Shown here: one piece after another, positions 25,003 to 37,266 of the stretch
Position numbering within the stretch: position 1 is the stretch's first letter
How the letters are laid out: every line of letters starts with the position of its first letter
Assembly: GCA_036874045.1 (NCBI GenBank)
Contig: CM072339.1
Coordinates: forward strand, 14,639,501-14,703,500
Reading direction: 5' to 3'
Source: Cymodocea nodosa
Lineage: Eukaryota > Streptophyta > Magnoliopsida > Alismatales > Cymodoceaceae
Length of the DNA: 64,000 nt
Program-made: the position numbers and the translations under genes
Notes under the pieces: model-generated
What the model saw: only the letters and a program-made list of their open reading frames with translations
Told to the model about the DNA's origin: nothing
Databases searched by the model: none

Positions 25003-25200
25003 AGTCCATTGGGTTCATGTAAGGACAACAAAGGGGAGATAGCAAACTTGCACAAATGGCATGAGGAAGCCTATGGGGTTCAGGTAAACAACATGGAGGA
25101 GGTTCATTGAATTCAGGTAAATACTACGAAGGGGATCCATTGAGTTTAGGTAAACACAATAGAGAAGGTCCCTTAAGTTTAGGTAAACACAATGAATGGT
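25003..25200. repeat. Minisatellite, about 33-bp unit
   Basis: Four to five degenerate units contain a core like 'ttcaggtaaacacaatg'. On the minus strand they translate to a repeated YLN pattern, which reflects the repeat rather than a gene. Confidence 0.75.
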
Positions 25201-25299
25201 TAGATGTCTACGCAAGAAATAAAAAATGTCAATTCAACTAGTGTCTAGGAGAATGATAGGTAGTCTCTTGATCAACGAGGGAAGGGATCGCAAAGCAAT

Positions 25300-25425
25300 T
25301 TTCCGCATGACAAAAAGAGGAATGTCAAGTAAATTTTCACCTAACAAAACAAGAGTGTCAAGTGATTTTTCACTTGATGAAGTAGGGGAATGTCAAGTGA
25401 TTTTTCACCTAACAAAGGGGTGAAG
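25300..25425. repeat. Short tandem repeat, about 35-45-bp unit
   Basis: Three units share 'gtcaagtgatttttcac' and vary in spacing. It lies just after the 33-bp minisatellite; no gene was seen. Confidence 0.65.
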
Positions 25426-26808
25426 GCCTCCCAAGGCCACAAAGGATACAAAAATGGGAAGGTTAGAAAAGTGAGGTGTCAACACCTACACTTAACCTAA
25501 CTTGTCCAAACTCAATTGAGTGACCCAATGCACTTAACCTAGCTTGTTCAAACCTGATTGGCCCAACCCCTTATTTATGGCCATCACAAACACAAACACA
25601 TCTTGACTATGTGATGAACACATCCTTGCCTAATCTACCATCTTCTTCCTCTACCTAGAGACCAACCTACAACTCTAACAAACGACTACACCCATGTTGA
25701 TGCAAATCTCACCAAAGCCTTCAACAAATTTCATCATTTTCCTTTGAAACAACTCCTGCCACACCTATGTCACTGCCAACTTTGATGACATCATTATTTT
25801 TTGCAATCATCAGTCACCATCTTCTACTGATGAGCTACAAATCCACTCACTTAGAATACTACAATCACTTAAACGTACACTAATAAGAACAAAGAGTCTT
25901 CAACCTCTCTTTCCACACTTGAAAACCCCATTTTGGGAGATCTCCCAAGCCATCTTCCCTAGCTGTAATGACCCTTTATCGACATCTAGTGCATTCACAA
26001 TTACATCACCTCTCTCTAAAATCTTTAAAAAACCCTTGAAATATCCCCTTTAAACTACCTAATGCCTTTTGACACTCTTAGACATGCCCTTGTACATCAT
26101 ATAGTTGAATTCTCATGATCCAACTTTTAGGAACCATTCAATATACTACTAACTATGGTTTTCTTTTAATTTCAAAGTCGACATTAGAGTTTAGTGAGTA
26201 TGAATTTTGCTTTTTCAAATGCACAATTACATGTAATTTTGGTTTAATAAGGAATCACCAAATTTACTTGAAACTTACTAGAAAAGATTGAAGCTTTATA
26301 AGAGAGATGAATAGTGAAAATTTTAAAAAATTCCCTTTCAAAAAAATATTTGAAAGAACATCATACTAGTTATTAAAATGTCAATTAAAAACCATTAAAA
26401 ATATGAACTTGAAATCATATGCATAAGTTAAGATCATAAACATAAACAACAAGAACATAAGATTTTTTAGATGGTTCACTAAATAGCTACATCCACCCCA
26501 AAGGAATCTACTTGAACCAAATTTCTTAGTATTTTTACAAGTGCACACCAAAATCTTTAGAAACAAGGTTAATCAAGTGTTTTATTGGGAAATCATTTCA
26601 ACCCACTAAGTGAAAACACTCCTTATACTTAAGGGATCTACAAATCCATGGACACCTCACCATAACTCAATGAACAAGGTCTTCAATTCAAAAAAAAGCT
26701 TACAAAAAATTGTAATGAAAAACAAAATCCCTTGGTGGAAAACTTTGTTGGAAAAGGTGATCTTACTTAAAAGCTTCTTCAAATTCTTCCAAAAATAATT
26801 GAAGTCAA
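25426..26808. other. Gene-free stretch
   Basis: I see no convincing coding region, LTR end or RNA gene here. A CA-rich, pyrimidine-biased section lies at 25480-26100 and AT-rich sequence at 26150-26800. Short ORFs such as 26610-26798 have no recognisable features. Confidence 0.4.
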
Positions 26809-26821
26809 GGGCCTCTTTGTG

Positions 26822-28547
26822 TGTAGGATCGTATGGCTATACAAGAGGGTGCTGAATTGTGTATTTTTAATATTTTCTAAAATATAATTGAAACTTTAAA
26901 ACTCAAAAACAAGTCGAGACATTGTTTTCATAAAATCATTTTTATTCAAGATTTCAATTACACTATACAATTCAATTCTCCTCAGAAATTGTAGATGCAA
27001 TTATATCTCGATACCATGTATCATCTAAACAATTTCATAAATACAAATAGAGAAAACTAATTTACGGAATTTAAAACTTTTCTCCCTGTTTGAGATCTTT
27101 CTTTTTCTTCTTCAGCAATTCTTCAGTGACGAATATCTTGTATTTCTCTGCTTCACCAAATTTACTTTCTTCTGATACTTCAAATCTTCAGTGACATAAA
27201 TCTGACCTTTTTTGCTTCACTGAATTTTCTTCCGCTTGAGAGATTTTGCTCGAAGAGGTGTTTTTGATCCCTAAAAAAGATTTTTCTTTTGGTGTGTAGG
27301 AATGGTTTGATCTTTGAAAAAATTTTTCGTTTTGTGTGCAAGGATAGTTTGATCAATGAGAATTCTATGCCTTTTATATTGTATCTTCATTTCATACATA
27401 TCCTTCACGTTTAACCACTACTAGTTTTCCACTTTTTCCTTCATCGAAACACATGCATTCTAACCCACGTTTATATTTCAAATTTTCTTTAATCATCAGT
27501 CCTGAATCTCTAAAAAATTTCCTGCAAAATAAACTTTCTCGTCCAAAATTTTTTCATCAGTGTAATAAGAAGTCGTTACTTTAATGTTAACTAAATGAGT
27601 AACACAAGTATATATATAACTTAACGTTTCTAACTTAACGAGTTCCTCATGTGACATTTCACGTGACAAGTACTGTAGCTAACTCAATGAACTAAGTCTA
27701 TGGTGTTATGCTAACTCAACGAACCAGCTTAACCTTTCTTTCGGAAGGTTAAACGATAACTCACCGAAAACAGTTTAAGTTTCGGATAGTTACGGTTTTA
27801 AGTCACCGAAAAACTCTTTATATTATAAAACTAGTGAGACACGTGTCAAGACATGAAAACATGACTTAAGTTACCTTTCAGATAGTTACGACTGTAAGTG
27901 TCCGAAAAAAAACTTTAACTCATCGATTCAGTAATAAACAAATGTTTTTATAATAAGAATTTTACCACGTGCAAAAATAACAACTTAAGTTTATAACGCT
28001 AACCTAACACGTTGCCTTAGTGTTTAATATAGCAACTCAATGCGTTTAGTTATGTTAACTTAACGAGTTAAATATGTGCACCTCACGTGATACAATAGAA
28101 CATTCGTAACTTATAATTTCACCACGTGTATAACACTAACTTAACGAGTTCGTCTCTTCTTTACTCACTAACTTAACGAGTTATCATGTGACCTATTTTA
28201 ACCTTTAAGCCTCTAACTTAACGAGTTCTCACGTGACCTCTATACAAACAAAACTCTAACTTAATGAGTTGTCTAAATGTGCACTATTCATGATACAGAA
28301 GATATGACTTTAAAACATATCATGTTTTTCATTAAAAACACACGTTAACTTAACATTTAGCTAAATGAGAAATTAATGTAACGAAATGACTAGTTATTAA
28401 CTTCAGATCCAATACAGATAAGTATTTATATTAGTAAGTTTTTTCTGTATTAATTGATGATTTTAATTTCTTTTCACAAGCAATAGTAATTGAGCAAATA
28501 TGATTATTTTCATTCAGCACACATCATCAAAACAAAAATACTCAACA
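26822..28547 (-). mobile_element. SIRE-like copia solo LTR with perfect target duplication
   Basis: On the minus strand it starts TGTTGAGTATTTTTG at 28547, and its other end reads ATACGATCCTACA. A 'caccctcttg' motif lies near that 3' end. Identical TTGTG duplications flank it at 26817-26821 and 28548-28552. It is 1726 bp long with no internal domain. Inside are TAACTCAACGA-type words (27600-28380), TTCGGATAGTTA words and a palindromic G-box GACACGTGTC (27838-27847), as in the gypsy LTRs. It landed about 12 bp inside the left terminus of the PIF/Harbinger element. Confidence 0.85.
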
Positions 28548-28552
28548 TTGTG

Positions 28553-29049
28553 CATGTTTCCCATTAGGAAATGAAATGACGAGAGATGTAGGAAATTGTG
28601 GGAAATGGAAAAGCTAGGATATGACAAGACATGATAAAAAATGAAATATTATTTATGTACACTAAGAAATAATAGGAAATCACAGTAAATAAAATGTTGT
28701 TTGTGTACGTCGAGAAATGATAGGAATTATGAAGTGTTTGTGCACTTGTAGGAAATGATTGGAAATATATAATTTAAGAATTTTTAAATTATTAAACATT
28801 TTAAATATAAAATATTTAAATTTGAAAAGCAAAATTATAAATAATGTATTATATATTAACAATTTATATTACTATTAAGAAAATTTTAGTTGTAATTATA
28901 TTAACTTTTTCATTAAAAATTATAATTCATTACAAGTAATTCTCAAATTAAAAATGTCACATATTATTTCTTTCCCACATAGAGTACATAATATGTTCAC
29001 ACAATATATTAGTTATTCTTTTTCATTGATCTACACTACAAGATATATT
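28553..29049 (-). other. Subterminal non-coding region of PIF/Harbinger
   Basis: It carries repeated 'aggaaatga'/'gggaaatgg' words (28560-28770) and then AT-rich sequence. Such subterminal repeats are plausible transposase-binding sites. No coding was seen. Confidence 0.4.
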
Positions 29050-30097
29050 TTATTCTTTAACATGAATAGGTGATTCTTCTTGCAAATCATCAGTATTTTC
29101 TCAAACTAATTCATCTACGAGATCTTCAAGTAAATCTTCATGATCTGCTCTTTTAATAAAATTATGTAAGAGAAAATATACTAAAACTATCTTCACTTGT
29201 GTTTCAAACAGATGTGCCATATATCCTCGTAAAATGACAAAATGATGCTTAATTACTCCAAATGTACATTGAATTACACTTCTCAGTTGTGAATGTTTAT
29301 AATTGAAGTTCTCGATTGCATTATTTGGAAGTTGATTCTGATCATATTCTAATAAATGATATCATACACCTCGATATAGAGAAATAAATTTAAGGTGATT
29401 TAGGAATCTTTCATCGACCAAAATATACTATAATTATCAACTTATACAATTCTATATTAAAAACTAAAAATAATGTAAACATAATTAAAACATATTATGT
29501 GGGACTTTTAGCCCATGTCATCAAAAAGTAGTATCTTATGAAATTCATACATCTATAGTTGATCCTTCCCATCCTACAAGAACGTATGTGATCTTTATGT
29601 CAAAATTACAAGCTATTAATACATTTCGAGACAAGTTTCCTTTTTGATTTCTGAATCTAGCATTTTCTTCTTCATAAATGGTGGCGTTAACATGTGTGCC
29701 ATCGATAGTGCTATTGCAATCTTAACAAAATTTGACAATGTCAATTTCATTAAAAATACTAGTAATGAATTAGAAGACACAACATAATATAATGATTAGT
29801 TTACCTTAAAATATGGGTAGACATTTGGATTTTTAATTATGCCTGATGTTGTTGTAGAGGGCTTAGCTATAAGTACATGATGTAATCTAATTATAACATT
29901 AACAATCTCATTGAAGTATGTGCTAATTGTCTAAGAGGATTGATAAAATTACTCAATTGTCACTCCATACTATTGGTTCTAACCCATTGTAACTAGAAAA
30001 ATTGTTAGTTTTTCTTCTATACTTATACTTCGATTATCTTCTATTACTTGTTCCCTTCTAAGCAATCCACAAAATTGCATGAATACATGTTGACTCA
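29050..30097 (-). pseudogene. PIF/Harbinger transposase (DDE_Tnp_4-like), degraded
   Basis: The minus-strand reading is collinear with HARBI1-type transposases: RSISIEEKLTIFLVT, then TISTYFNEIVNVIIRLHHVL, then NPNVYPYFK, then CNSTIDGTHVNA with the first catalytic D, RNQKGNLSRNVLIAC, FDIKITYVLVGWEGSTIDV with the second D (about 29551-29553), then LPNNAIENFNYKHSQLRSVIQCTFGVIK and the conserved YFLLHNFIKR. The third acidic residue, normally E in V-I-E-R-x-F-G, is Q here (codon 29269-29271). A probable intron of about 80 nt lies around 29735-29812. Several stops and the E-to-Q change make it inactive. Confidence 0.78.
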
Positions 30098-30579
30098 TTT
30101 AATATATTTTTCAACAGTTGTATGTTTGGTGAGGTATCATAGGATCTAGCAACCTCCTTATATAAATTTTTCCTTTATTACTATATATTTGTTTTACTGC
30201 TTGAGGAATGAAATCTACAATATAATGTGCAAGTGTTGTTGACAATTGTGCAAGTAACATTACTAGCTTATGTCATCTTTATTGTTGTCTTTGTAATAGT
30301 TGTTGCATATGTTCTTCATCATTCTCCATTTAAATACCAACTACCTGCATAAGTACATCATTATAATAACATAAATAGTAACATAAATACTTAACACAAA
30401 TATTTAACGTGAACCTATGAAACATAAACCTTGACATACTAAATTCAAATGAAATAAATGTGAATTACATATGTCTAACTAGAAAACAATAAACATAAAA
30501 ACATCAATCTTTCCCCATATAGTAGTCACAACTTTAATAATGAATATAAGTTTTAGTCTTTTGGAAAATTAAATTGTAA

Positions 30580-31241
30580 TCAATTCATTTGCAATGCATT
30601 AGTACATAAGGTTAAAAAAATTGCTCTCATTGGATTCTTTGGCAATTGCATAGCTAATAATTATTCATCCTCTATAAGCTCTAGTAAATCAAGTATTTAG
30701 GGAACACATTCCTCTATCTCTCTTCTTAAGGTAGTTTTCTAATATATCTCATGATCTTGGTCCACAATCTTCTAAATAACATCAGTAATACAATTCACAG
30801 ACTTAGTAATAGATTCAGCATGTGGTTGAGCTCTTTTCCTTTATCTTTTAATTACATTTTTTGTAGTAAATGAGCTTGGACTGCCTTCTCCCTCTTCAAC
30901 ATTAAGAAATGTTGATGGAATCTAAGTATTGAAAACAGGAAAGGTCTCTACAAGTTCTTCAGGTTCCACTTCCTATGTCTGTTGTAAATCTTCAAGAACT
31001 ACACTCTTTTATAGATCATCTTCCAAGTCTTTATCCTACTTTCAACATGTTTTTTCTCAACATTTAGAGATGTCTTATTATTGTATTATGTTATCACTTT
31101 ATTCCATGTATTTGATCTGATTTTCCCATCCTGTTACTTTACATTTCCTTCTCTAATTTTTGCTGCTAAAATACCTAAAAATATTTCATCCTATTTGGTG
31201 ATCTAGTCGACGTATTTTTTCTTCTCAAAAATCATTTTCAT
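30580..31241 (-). pseudogene. Myb/SANT-like protein of PIF/Harbinger, degraded
   Basis: The second PIF/Harbinger gene encodes a DNA-binding partner that brings transposase to the ends. The N-terminal half reads DEIFLGILAAKIREGN, TWNKVI and VEKKHVESRIKTWK, matching the Myb/SANT-like domain. The C-terminal part ends AMQLPKNPMRAIFLTL, as in related plant proteins. Stops interrupt it. It is in the same orientation as the transposase and upstream of it, the usual arrangement. Confidence 0.68.
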
Positions 31242-32374
31242 AAAAATTACAACTTTATAGATAAAAAGGAGACCTACATATTGACAATGATGATACATTC
31301 CCTTAACAATTGCAATGAAGGAAAAATAGAGACAATATTTGTTCAAAAAAGTTCACATATATCCAACTATTTTATTGTAACTAAACAAAGAATTTGGAGA
31401 AAATAATTTAAATTTTTATCCCATGGTCACAACTACAAATGCTTTTCATAATTCTCATATACATCTATTATATTATATATGCAATTCCTTTTTTAGAAAA
31501 TATAAAATGGGCTTGGTTGAATGAATTTGCATACTTGAGGAACACATAAGGTGTTTTTTCTATTGAAATGATACAAACATTACTAACATTCTTCATTGAG
31601 GTGAGGTTAATTTTGAACTGATGGACCAATAAGAGAGGCTACCTTCATCTCATTAACTAGTTGAAGTATCTTCATCGTTTATGAGTTCATTCAAGGGACT
31701 CAAAGGACTATTTTAATTTCTAGGCAAGCATATCCCATGTCTCTGTTAAGTGATTGAAATAGGTTTGTTAATTAATGAATCATCATGACATTCAACCCCT
31801 TGACTTATACAATCTCATCCAAGCATTCAGAATGCACAAATCTTAAGCTTAACTTCAAAAATCCATATCTTTAAATTCACACATAAAAAAATTCAAAAAA
31901 GTGCTTGTTGGAAAGGTATTTTTATTTTCTAAATGATGGCTTTGATGCCCTAATTACATTTCTACAAGAAACTCACCAAACAATTAGATTTTAGTAACAA
32001 CATAGTTTAGTGGACACAAAAATTCTGCACAATACTTCTTTACTCTAAAAATCATAACTAAATGTAGACAACTTAGAATTTAGTGAAATTAAAGCCCAAG
32101 TACTGTTAACACAACATTCAACATGTAGGTTGTAGCATGGACACACAAACAAGCAATGCAAAACATCAACAACAAAGGCAAATCAACAAATCAATGAAAT
32201 AAGCACACTATTTGAAACATCAATAATAAATGCAAAACCATTGTAAAAATCAATAAGCACATCATCGAATGCAAAACAACAAATGCAAAATAGATCTTAA
32301 CAGCAAAAATGAAACCACTAGAAAAAAGGGGAAAAAATGGTGAACAACAGTGGAAAGGAATGTACCACCAGAGG
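31242..32374. other. Non-coding part of PIF/Harbinger upstream of the Myb/SANT-like gene
   Basis: AT-rich with no recognisable domain. Presumably it holds the element's promoter and 5' untranslated sequence; no clear TATA box stands out. Confidence 0.35.
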
Positions 32375-32690
32375 ATAGGCATGAAGCTGTAGAGATGTGC
32401 GCGAAGACATGGAGATGTGTGTGAAGCTATAGAGATGTGCATGAAGATGCGAAGATGTGTGTGAAGCTATGGAGATGTGCATGAAGATGCGAAGATGTGG
32501 GTGAAGCTATGGAGATGTGTACAAAGCTGCAAAGATGTGCGTGAAGCTACGAGGTGTATGCAAAGCTATGAGATGTGCATGAAGCTACGAAGATATGCGT
32601 GAAGCTATAAGATGAGTTGCTGCAAGCAATAGGCATGAAGCTACAAAGATGTGCGTGAAGTTGCGAAGATGTGCGCGAAGACACAAGGTC
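32375..32690. repeat. Minisatellite, about 20-bp unit, in PIF/Harbinger
   Basis: Roughly fifteen degenerate units of the form gagatgtgcatgaagatgcg / aagatgtgtgtgaagctatg form an array of 20-mers, with single-base slips in some units. It lies about 130 bp inside the right terminus. Confidence 0.85.
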
Positions 32691-32815
32691 AAGTTGCAAT
32701 AGATTTCCTAGTGTAGAAGGAGGGGGGAGATGGAAAATGAAATTTTCATTTGCTTTTATATGGTGGCAGTGGGGGGAAATGATTTCCTCCCATTTCTAAT
32801 ATGCACAAACAGATC

Positions 32816-33169
32816 AAAATGGTAGAAATGACTTCATCTCCCACTATGACATGTCATTTCCTAGCAAAGTTTGAGAGTCAAAGGAATAAGAGAGAAACTT
32901 TCAAAACCCAAAAAGATAATATATATAAAAGTTCTATGTCTAATTTTGCAAAAGTCTAATGTCTAGTTTTTTGAATAAAATGAAAGGCTATCAAATTGAT
33001 TGATATGCCATTTTTCGATACTCCTGTTAAAGATCACAAAATCAATACACGAATTAAAAGTTTGGATCTTCTCCTACTCAACTTCCATAAATTAAATGAA
33101 ATGTTGAAAATTATTTTGGTATGATATTTGCTCATCCTCAAACCCAACATGATCAAATGGTGTGTGGAT
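32816..33169. other. Short unassigned spacer between PIF/Harbinger and gypsy sequence
   Basis: No ORF or repeat was recognised. It ends at the primer-binding-site-like modules of the following minus-strand LTR. Confidence 0.35.
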
Positions 33170-33241
33170 AGCCAAATGTTTGGTTACCTATCACGACACC
33201 AGAAAACCTGATTGGATCTCTAACAACGCACCAGAAAAACT
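33170..33241 (-). promoter_or_regulatory. Two tandem primer-binding-site-like modules
   Basis: On the minus strand, just past the LTR end, are TTTTTCTGGTGCGTTGTTGG and, about 33 bp on, GGTTTTCTGGTGTCGTGATA. Both resemble a tRNA-Asp type site (TGGCGCCGTTGCC...) with changes that look like C-to-T decay. The same modules occur at 50618-50708. Confidence 0.5.
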
Positions 33242-34229
33242 TGGATTTGTTAACTTCTGTTTTTACTTAGTTAATTTATCTTTATGTCTATTCTTTTTTA
33301 GAAGTAAACAAATAACCTTTCACACAAATTAGATATTAATTCCAATTTATATTTTAATTGCAAGTGCATAGTGTCTATTGCATTAGTGTGCAAGTACAGG
33401 TCGATCTCATAGAGAATTGTTTAAGAATTGAGAACTATTCCGTTTGTAACAATCAAATTAATATCTTCAATAAGCCCTCCGTTGAGTTACAGTTAACTCA
33501 ACAGACAAAGTTCGTTAAGTTATGGCTAACTCAACGGACTAACCTCGTGGACATAAGTTAACTCCATGAGTCTGCCTTTCCTATTTGATACTGTTATTTA
33601 CAAAGGAATTCGACCAACTATTGGGCAGTTCCACAGATTGTAAATAACATCAATTAAGCTCTTTAATGTTAGTAAACATTGGATTTATCATTAAGTATAC
33701 TAACATTCAGATAATTCAAATAGTATCCACTACAATCTTTAAGTCTTTTGTACGAACTAATTTCAGTAAACTGTAAAACTAAAACAAACATAAAACAATC
33801 ACAACATTGACAAAGATAATATTAATCACGATACAACACAAACAATACAACACTCAAATACAAAATACAAACACAGATAAGTTGTTTTTGGTATTTTTGT
33901 TTTAATATGAACATGGAAATGGGCGAAAGGTGAAATGTAAAGTAATCTCAGTCGACAGTAAATACTTCCGTCACTACATGCGACGCGATTACACCACTGA
34001 AAATTAAACCACTTACAATTCTGTCTCCTCTCCCTATAGAATCGTGAGTCAAGAATTGCAAGATGATCTCCTCTTCAGCATACAGGCATCAACCCAAAGC
34101 CAAGGCTAGAAGCTTTACGATCTCCTGAAATATGAGTCGGTGCTTGGTGAAAATGGCTTCCCTTCCCACGACGCGATCACTCCTCACAGTGGTTGTCAGA
34201 CACTATGTTTGGCTCGGAATCGACCCGAC
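33242..34229 (-). mobile_element. Partial gypsy-family LTR (copy E, R-U5 part)
   Basis: It ends AAATCCA (minus strand) at 33242 and matches 50709-51700 almost word for word. At 34229 it joins 3' internal sequence, so the PPT and most of U3 have been deleted relative to the right arm. It closes the left arm of the palindrome. Confidence 0.75.
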
Positions 34230-34233
34230 ATCA

Positions 34234-35398
34234 AAATACAAAAAGCTTAAGTACCTATCTGCTCAAGTACAAAAGGCTCGTGATCAAACAAGTCAATAAA
34301 CTCTCAAAGTTTTTTTTTTTTTTCTTTCTTTCTTTTTTTCTTCTTTTTTTTCTTTTTTTCAAAATACAAAAACAAAACAAAACATTAATCACATACTATA
34401 TATGTATGTATTTCATTAATACAGATGTAGTAAACACCAATCTCATATAGTCCTACTTCTATCATTTATTGAAAATATGAATCCATAACAATAAGCTCAT
34501 TACTTTTTCTATAGTTTAATAAGATCTACACATAAATCATTCTACAAGTTTAATCAGTTAAATTAAATGTATCTTTAATCATATGTGTTTCATTTAATCT
34601 AGAATTCATATTTTAGCTCCTTCAGGACTTTAGATAATTTTTTTCATTAAGCATTCTGATTTCATTTTAAAATCGTGAAACTATTAAACTCACGAAATTC
34701 AGAAAAAAACATAAGATACTATATTTAGATTTGCATAAATAGTAAATTCTATAGCATCTTATATAGCCTTCTAAATATAACATTCAAGTAGTTACAATTT
34801 ATAAAAATTTTACAGTCTCAATTATCGGATATTTACAGCAAGTTCATAAAAAATTTTCAATTTCCACAAAACTTTGCAGTACCATTTTAATTCCTTTAAT
34901 TAACAAACTTACATGATTGTTACTTTAATTACCTCCCCCCCATACCTACATTTTGCATTGTCTTCAATGTAAAAGATTTGACAATAAATATAGTAATTGT
35001 AGCAGGCATGAATATAGTTTCGTTGATTTAGCACCTAACTCAACAAATGAGTTTAAATCTAAATTCAGGATAAGTAATCAATTACATACCTTGTTTCGTT
35101 TATATCTCCTTCTGCATATTCCGATTTTTGATTCTGAAGAACTTTTCATTCATAGATAAAAGCAAAATATATAACAAAATAACATTTAACAGATATTGAT
35201 AAATCAGTGTCTTGTGTGGAACCCAGACTCCTATGCCTAGTGGCTCACAAGCAAGCCAGTTGGATTCCCAAAATAGATACCAACAAACTAGATTGATATT
35301 TTGTTTTTTTTCTTTTATAAAATAAAATGAAAACTACATTTTAAAAAAAAATAAAATAAATGTAGAATACACACAACATTAAACACACAAAATCACAT
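34234..35398 (-). mobile_element. 3' untranslated internal region, left arm
   Basis: This matches 38595-39665. It contains the internal purine tract at 34931-34947 (complement ACCTCCCCCCCATACCT). The terminal PPT is lost in the deletion at 34229. Short ORFs here are shadows. Confidence 0.65.
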
Positions 35399-36535
35399 CT
35401 AAAGAACATGATTGAAAAGTAGAAACAAATGGAATAAACGTGTCAGTCCAAGCAAATTTTTAGGCATAATTTTTCTGGTTATTAATTCTATTTTAATGCA
35501 GTTCTTGTTCCTTCTTAATTTGTAAACGTGTAATATATTATAAATGCCAAATACAAGTGTATTACCATTAATGATATGAAATGCAGAAAGAGATCCTTTT
35601 CGATTCCAAGGTAATGTAGTAGTTTCTATTTCTACATCTATTTCAATATATTCCTCTTTCCACTTCCATTCATTTATGTCTTTCATAATCCATATTTGAA
35701 ATTTCATCAATTCATCCCACCATCTTATCAGACATAAAGTAGGATCATCATATTCATTATACCACATTCATATTTGAATTTTATCAAATTCTGCAGATGG
35801 TGGTTTAGCTATTTCTCTCGGTATAGGTAAAATTTCTATATATTCATCATAACTGTCTATGCTCACTATTTATAAATCAGATCCAAATGCTATTGATATA
35901 TCTGTGACTAGATATACATATCCATCAAGTATGACATGCAAGTTGTTAATTAATGATTTCTGGCCTAGATATATCATAATATTTTCAGTCCAAGATCTAT
36001 TTAGAAAATTATACACACTTAAGCGTAATTTTTCTCCTCAATTTCCTGTAGGTCTCCAATAATATAATTTTTTAGGAATGGTAGAATTTTTATCAGAAAA
36101 TTTTAAAGCCGACCCACAATTTACAATTGGTACTTCATATCTATTAGGTCTTCCTATATTCCATTCTTCTCTTGTTATAGGATTTCTTATCAAAATATCA
36201 GGTAATAGACTTGCATACCTTGGTCTGGCCCTGCATATGATTAATCCTTCATCCATCCCCATAATATGATCTATTCCTTCTAATGTGTTGGGTGAAATTC
36301 CAGTAGTTTCTTCCATATTTAGATATTCATGGCTAATTGAACTACGATTCAATGACCTCCATATGAATCCATCACTAATCTTAGTCATTTTTGCAGCTTG
36401 TAGTCCTTGAAAATATTTTTCTTCAATATAGTCTTTAATTTCCTTTGATACACAACACAGCCTACACAGATCTTTAGTTGACAAGTTACTCAGTACTTCT
36501 CTCAGTGCATCCAACAGTAATTGCATCAATTCCAT
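35399..36535 (-). pseudogene. Retrotransposon-borne F-box/FBA-like gene, copy 1
   Basis: F-box proteins are substrate-recognition subunits of SCF ubiquitin ligases. From ATG at 36535 the N-terminal 40 residues fit the F-box: LLLDALREVLSNLSTKDLC then RLCCVSKEIKDYI. An F-box-associated-like region follows: ILIRNPITREEWNIG (about residues 113-127), YYWRPTGNW, VILDGYVYLV, IVSIDSYDEYIEILP, and a tryptophan-rich RWWDELMKFQIWI block. The length of about 378 codons suits a plant F-box protein. There are in-frame stops at 36038-36040 (a W codon in the expected reading), 35870-35872 and 35768-35770, and a 1-nt deletion within about 25 codons of the end; otherwise one frame is kept. None of these defects is shared with copy 2. 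A conserved TTATACAG lies 9 bases before the ATG. Confidence 0.75.
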
Positions 36536-37012
36536 TTGTCGATTCTGTATAACACAAACAAAAATTTAGCAGAGACAAAAATTAACATAACTACTACACA
36601 CCCTCGTGGAGTTAAGGCATAACTCAACGGACTAAGTTCATTGAGTTAAGGACTAACTCTACAATACTATTAATTATAAATAAACATATATATATAGATA
36701 GTTGCTTCAGTTATGTTACTTCATTCAGCTATCCTCCCAGAAGAGGTATCAATTTCATTGACAATTCTATTGACAAGGTTAGGTATTGCTTGTACTGGCA
36801 ATCCTCTAGTAGGTCTAACTTCCATTGATTCCTTTTGTCTAAGTGGTATGTTTCTAATCTGATTTTGAATTGCAGCATTTCTAAATACAAAATCCAAACG
36901 ATTGTTTAATTGTTGGATTGTCTTTTCTAATTTCTCTATTCTAGATCCTTGTTCAAGTAATGCTTCATAACTTATATTCTTCTCATTTATATTTTCTCCT
37001 CCCTGGAAATTG
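36536..37012 (-). pseudogene. Gag tail and pre-F-box leader, left arm
   Basis: Minus-strand reading from the centre gives NFQGGENINEKNISYEALLEQ, then GSRIEKLEK and PTRGLP, the coiled-coil-like gag C-terminus also seen at 17440-17700. A leader follows with a TTGAGTTA/TAACTCAA array at 36605-36655. The N-terminal gag and all of pol are missing. Confidence 0.6.
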
Positions 37013-37266
37013 TAAGTTATGAAGGATTATTGGAACAAGGATCTAGAATAGAGAAATTAGAAAAGATAATCCAACAATTAAACAATCGTCTAGATTTTGT
37101 ATTTGGAAGTGCTGCAATTCAAAATCAAAATAGAAATATACCACTTAGACAGAAGGAACCAATGGAAGATAGACCTACTAGAGGATTGCCAATACAAGCT
37201 ATACCTAATCTTGTCAATAGAACGATCAATGAAATTGATACCTCTTCTAGGAGGATAGCTGAATGA
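37013..37266 (+). pseudogene. Gag C-terminal fragment, right arm
   Basis: The open frame at 37030-37266 encodes a coiled-coil-like segment (GSRIEKLEKIIQQLNNRLDF) and PTRGLPIQAIPNLVNR, ending in TGA. It matches the C-terminus of the gag at 17440-18475. Its 5' part is cut off at the palindrome centre. Confidence 0.6.

Larger units (their letters stand above)
26809..32815 (-). mobile_element. PIF/Harbinger DNA transposon with nested copia solo LTR
   Basis: The two genes expected of PIF/Harbinger lie on the minus strand: a DDE transposase (29050-30097) and a Myb/SANT-like protein (30580-31241). The ends show imperfect inverted repeats: the left end reads GGCCTCTTTGTGCATG once the nested solo LTR is removed, and the complement of the right end reads GATCTGTTTGTGCATA. 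Subterminal 'aggaaatga' words occur at both ends. Without the solo LTR it is about 4.3 kb. Exact termini and the 3-bp target duplication could not be fixed. Confidence 0.65.

Noticed and set aside
25003-25425. CRISPR-like array
   Set aside because: The units are tandem minisatellites without unique spacers, in a plant nuclear context.
32191-32442. 83-codon minus-strand ORF
   Set aside because: It partly overlaps the minisatellite of the PIF/Harbinger element and has only low-complexity hydrophobic sequence.
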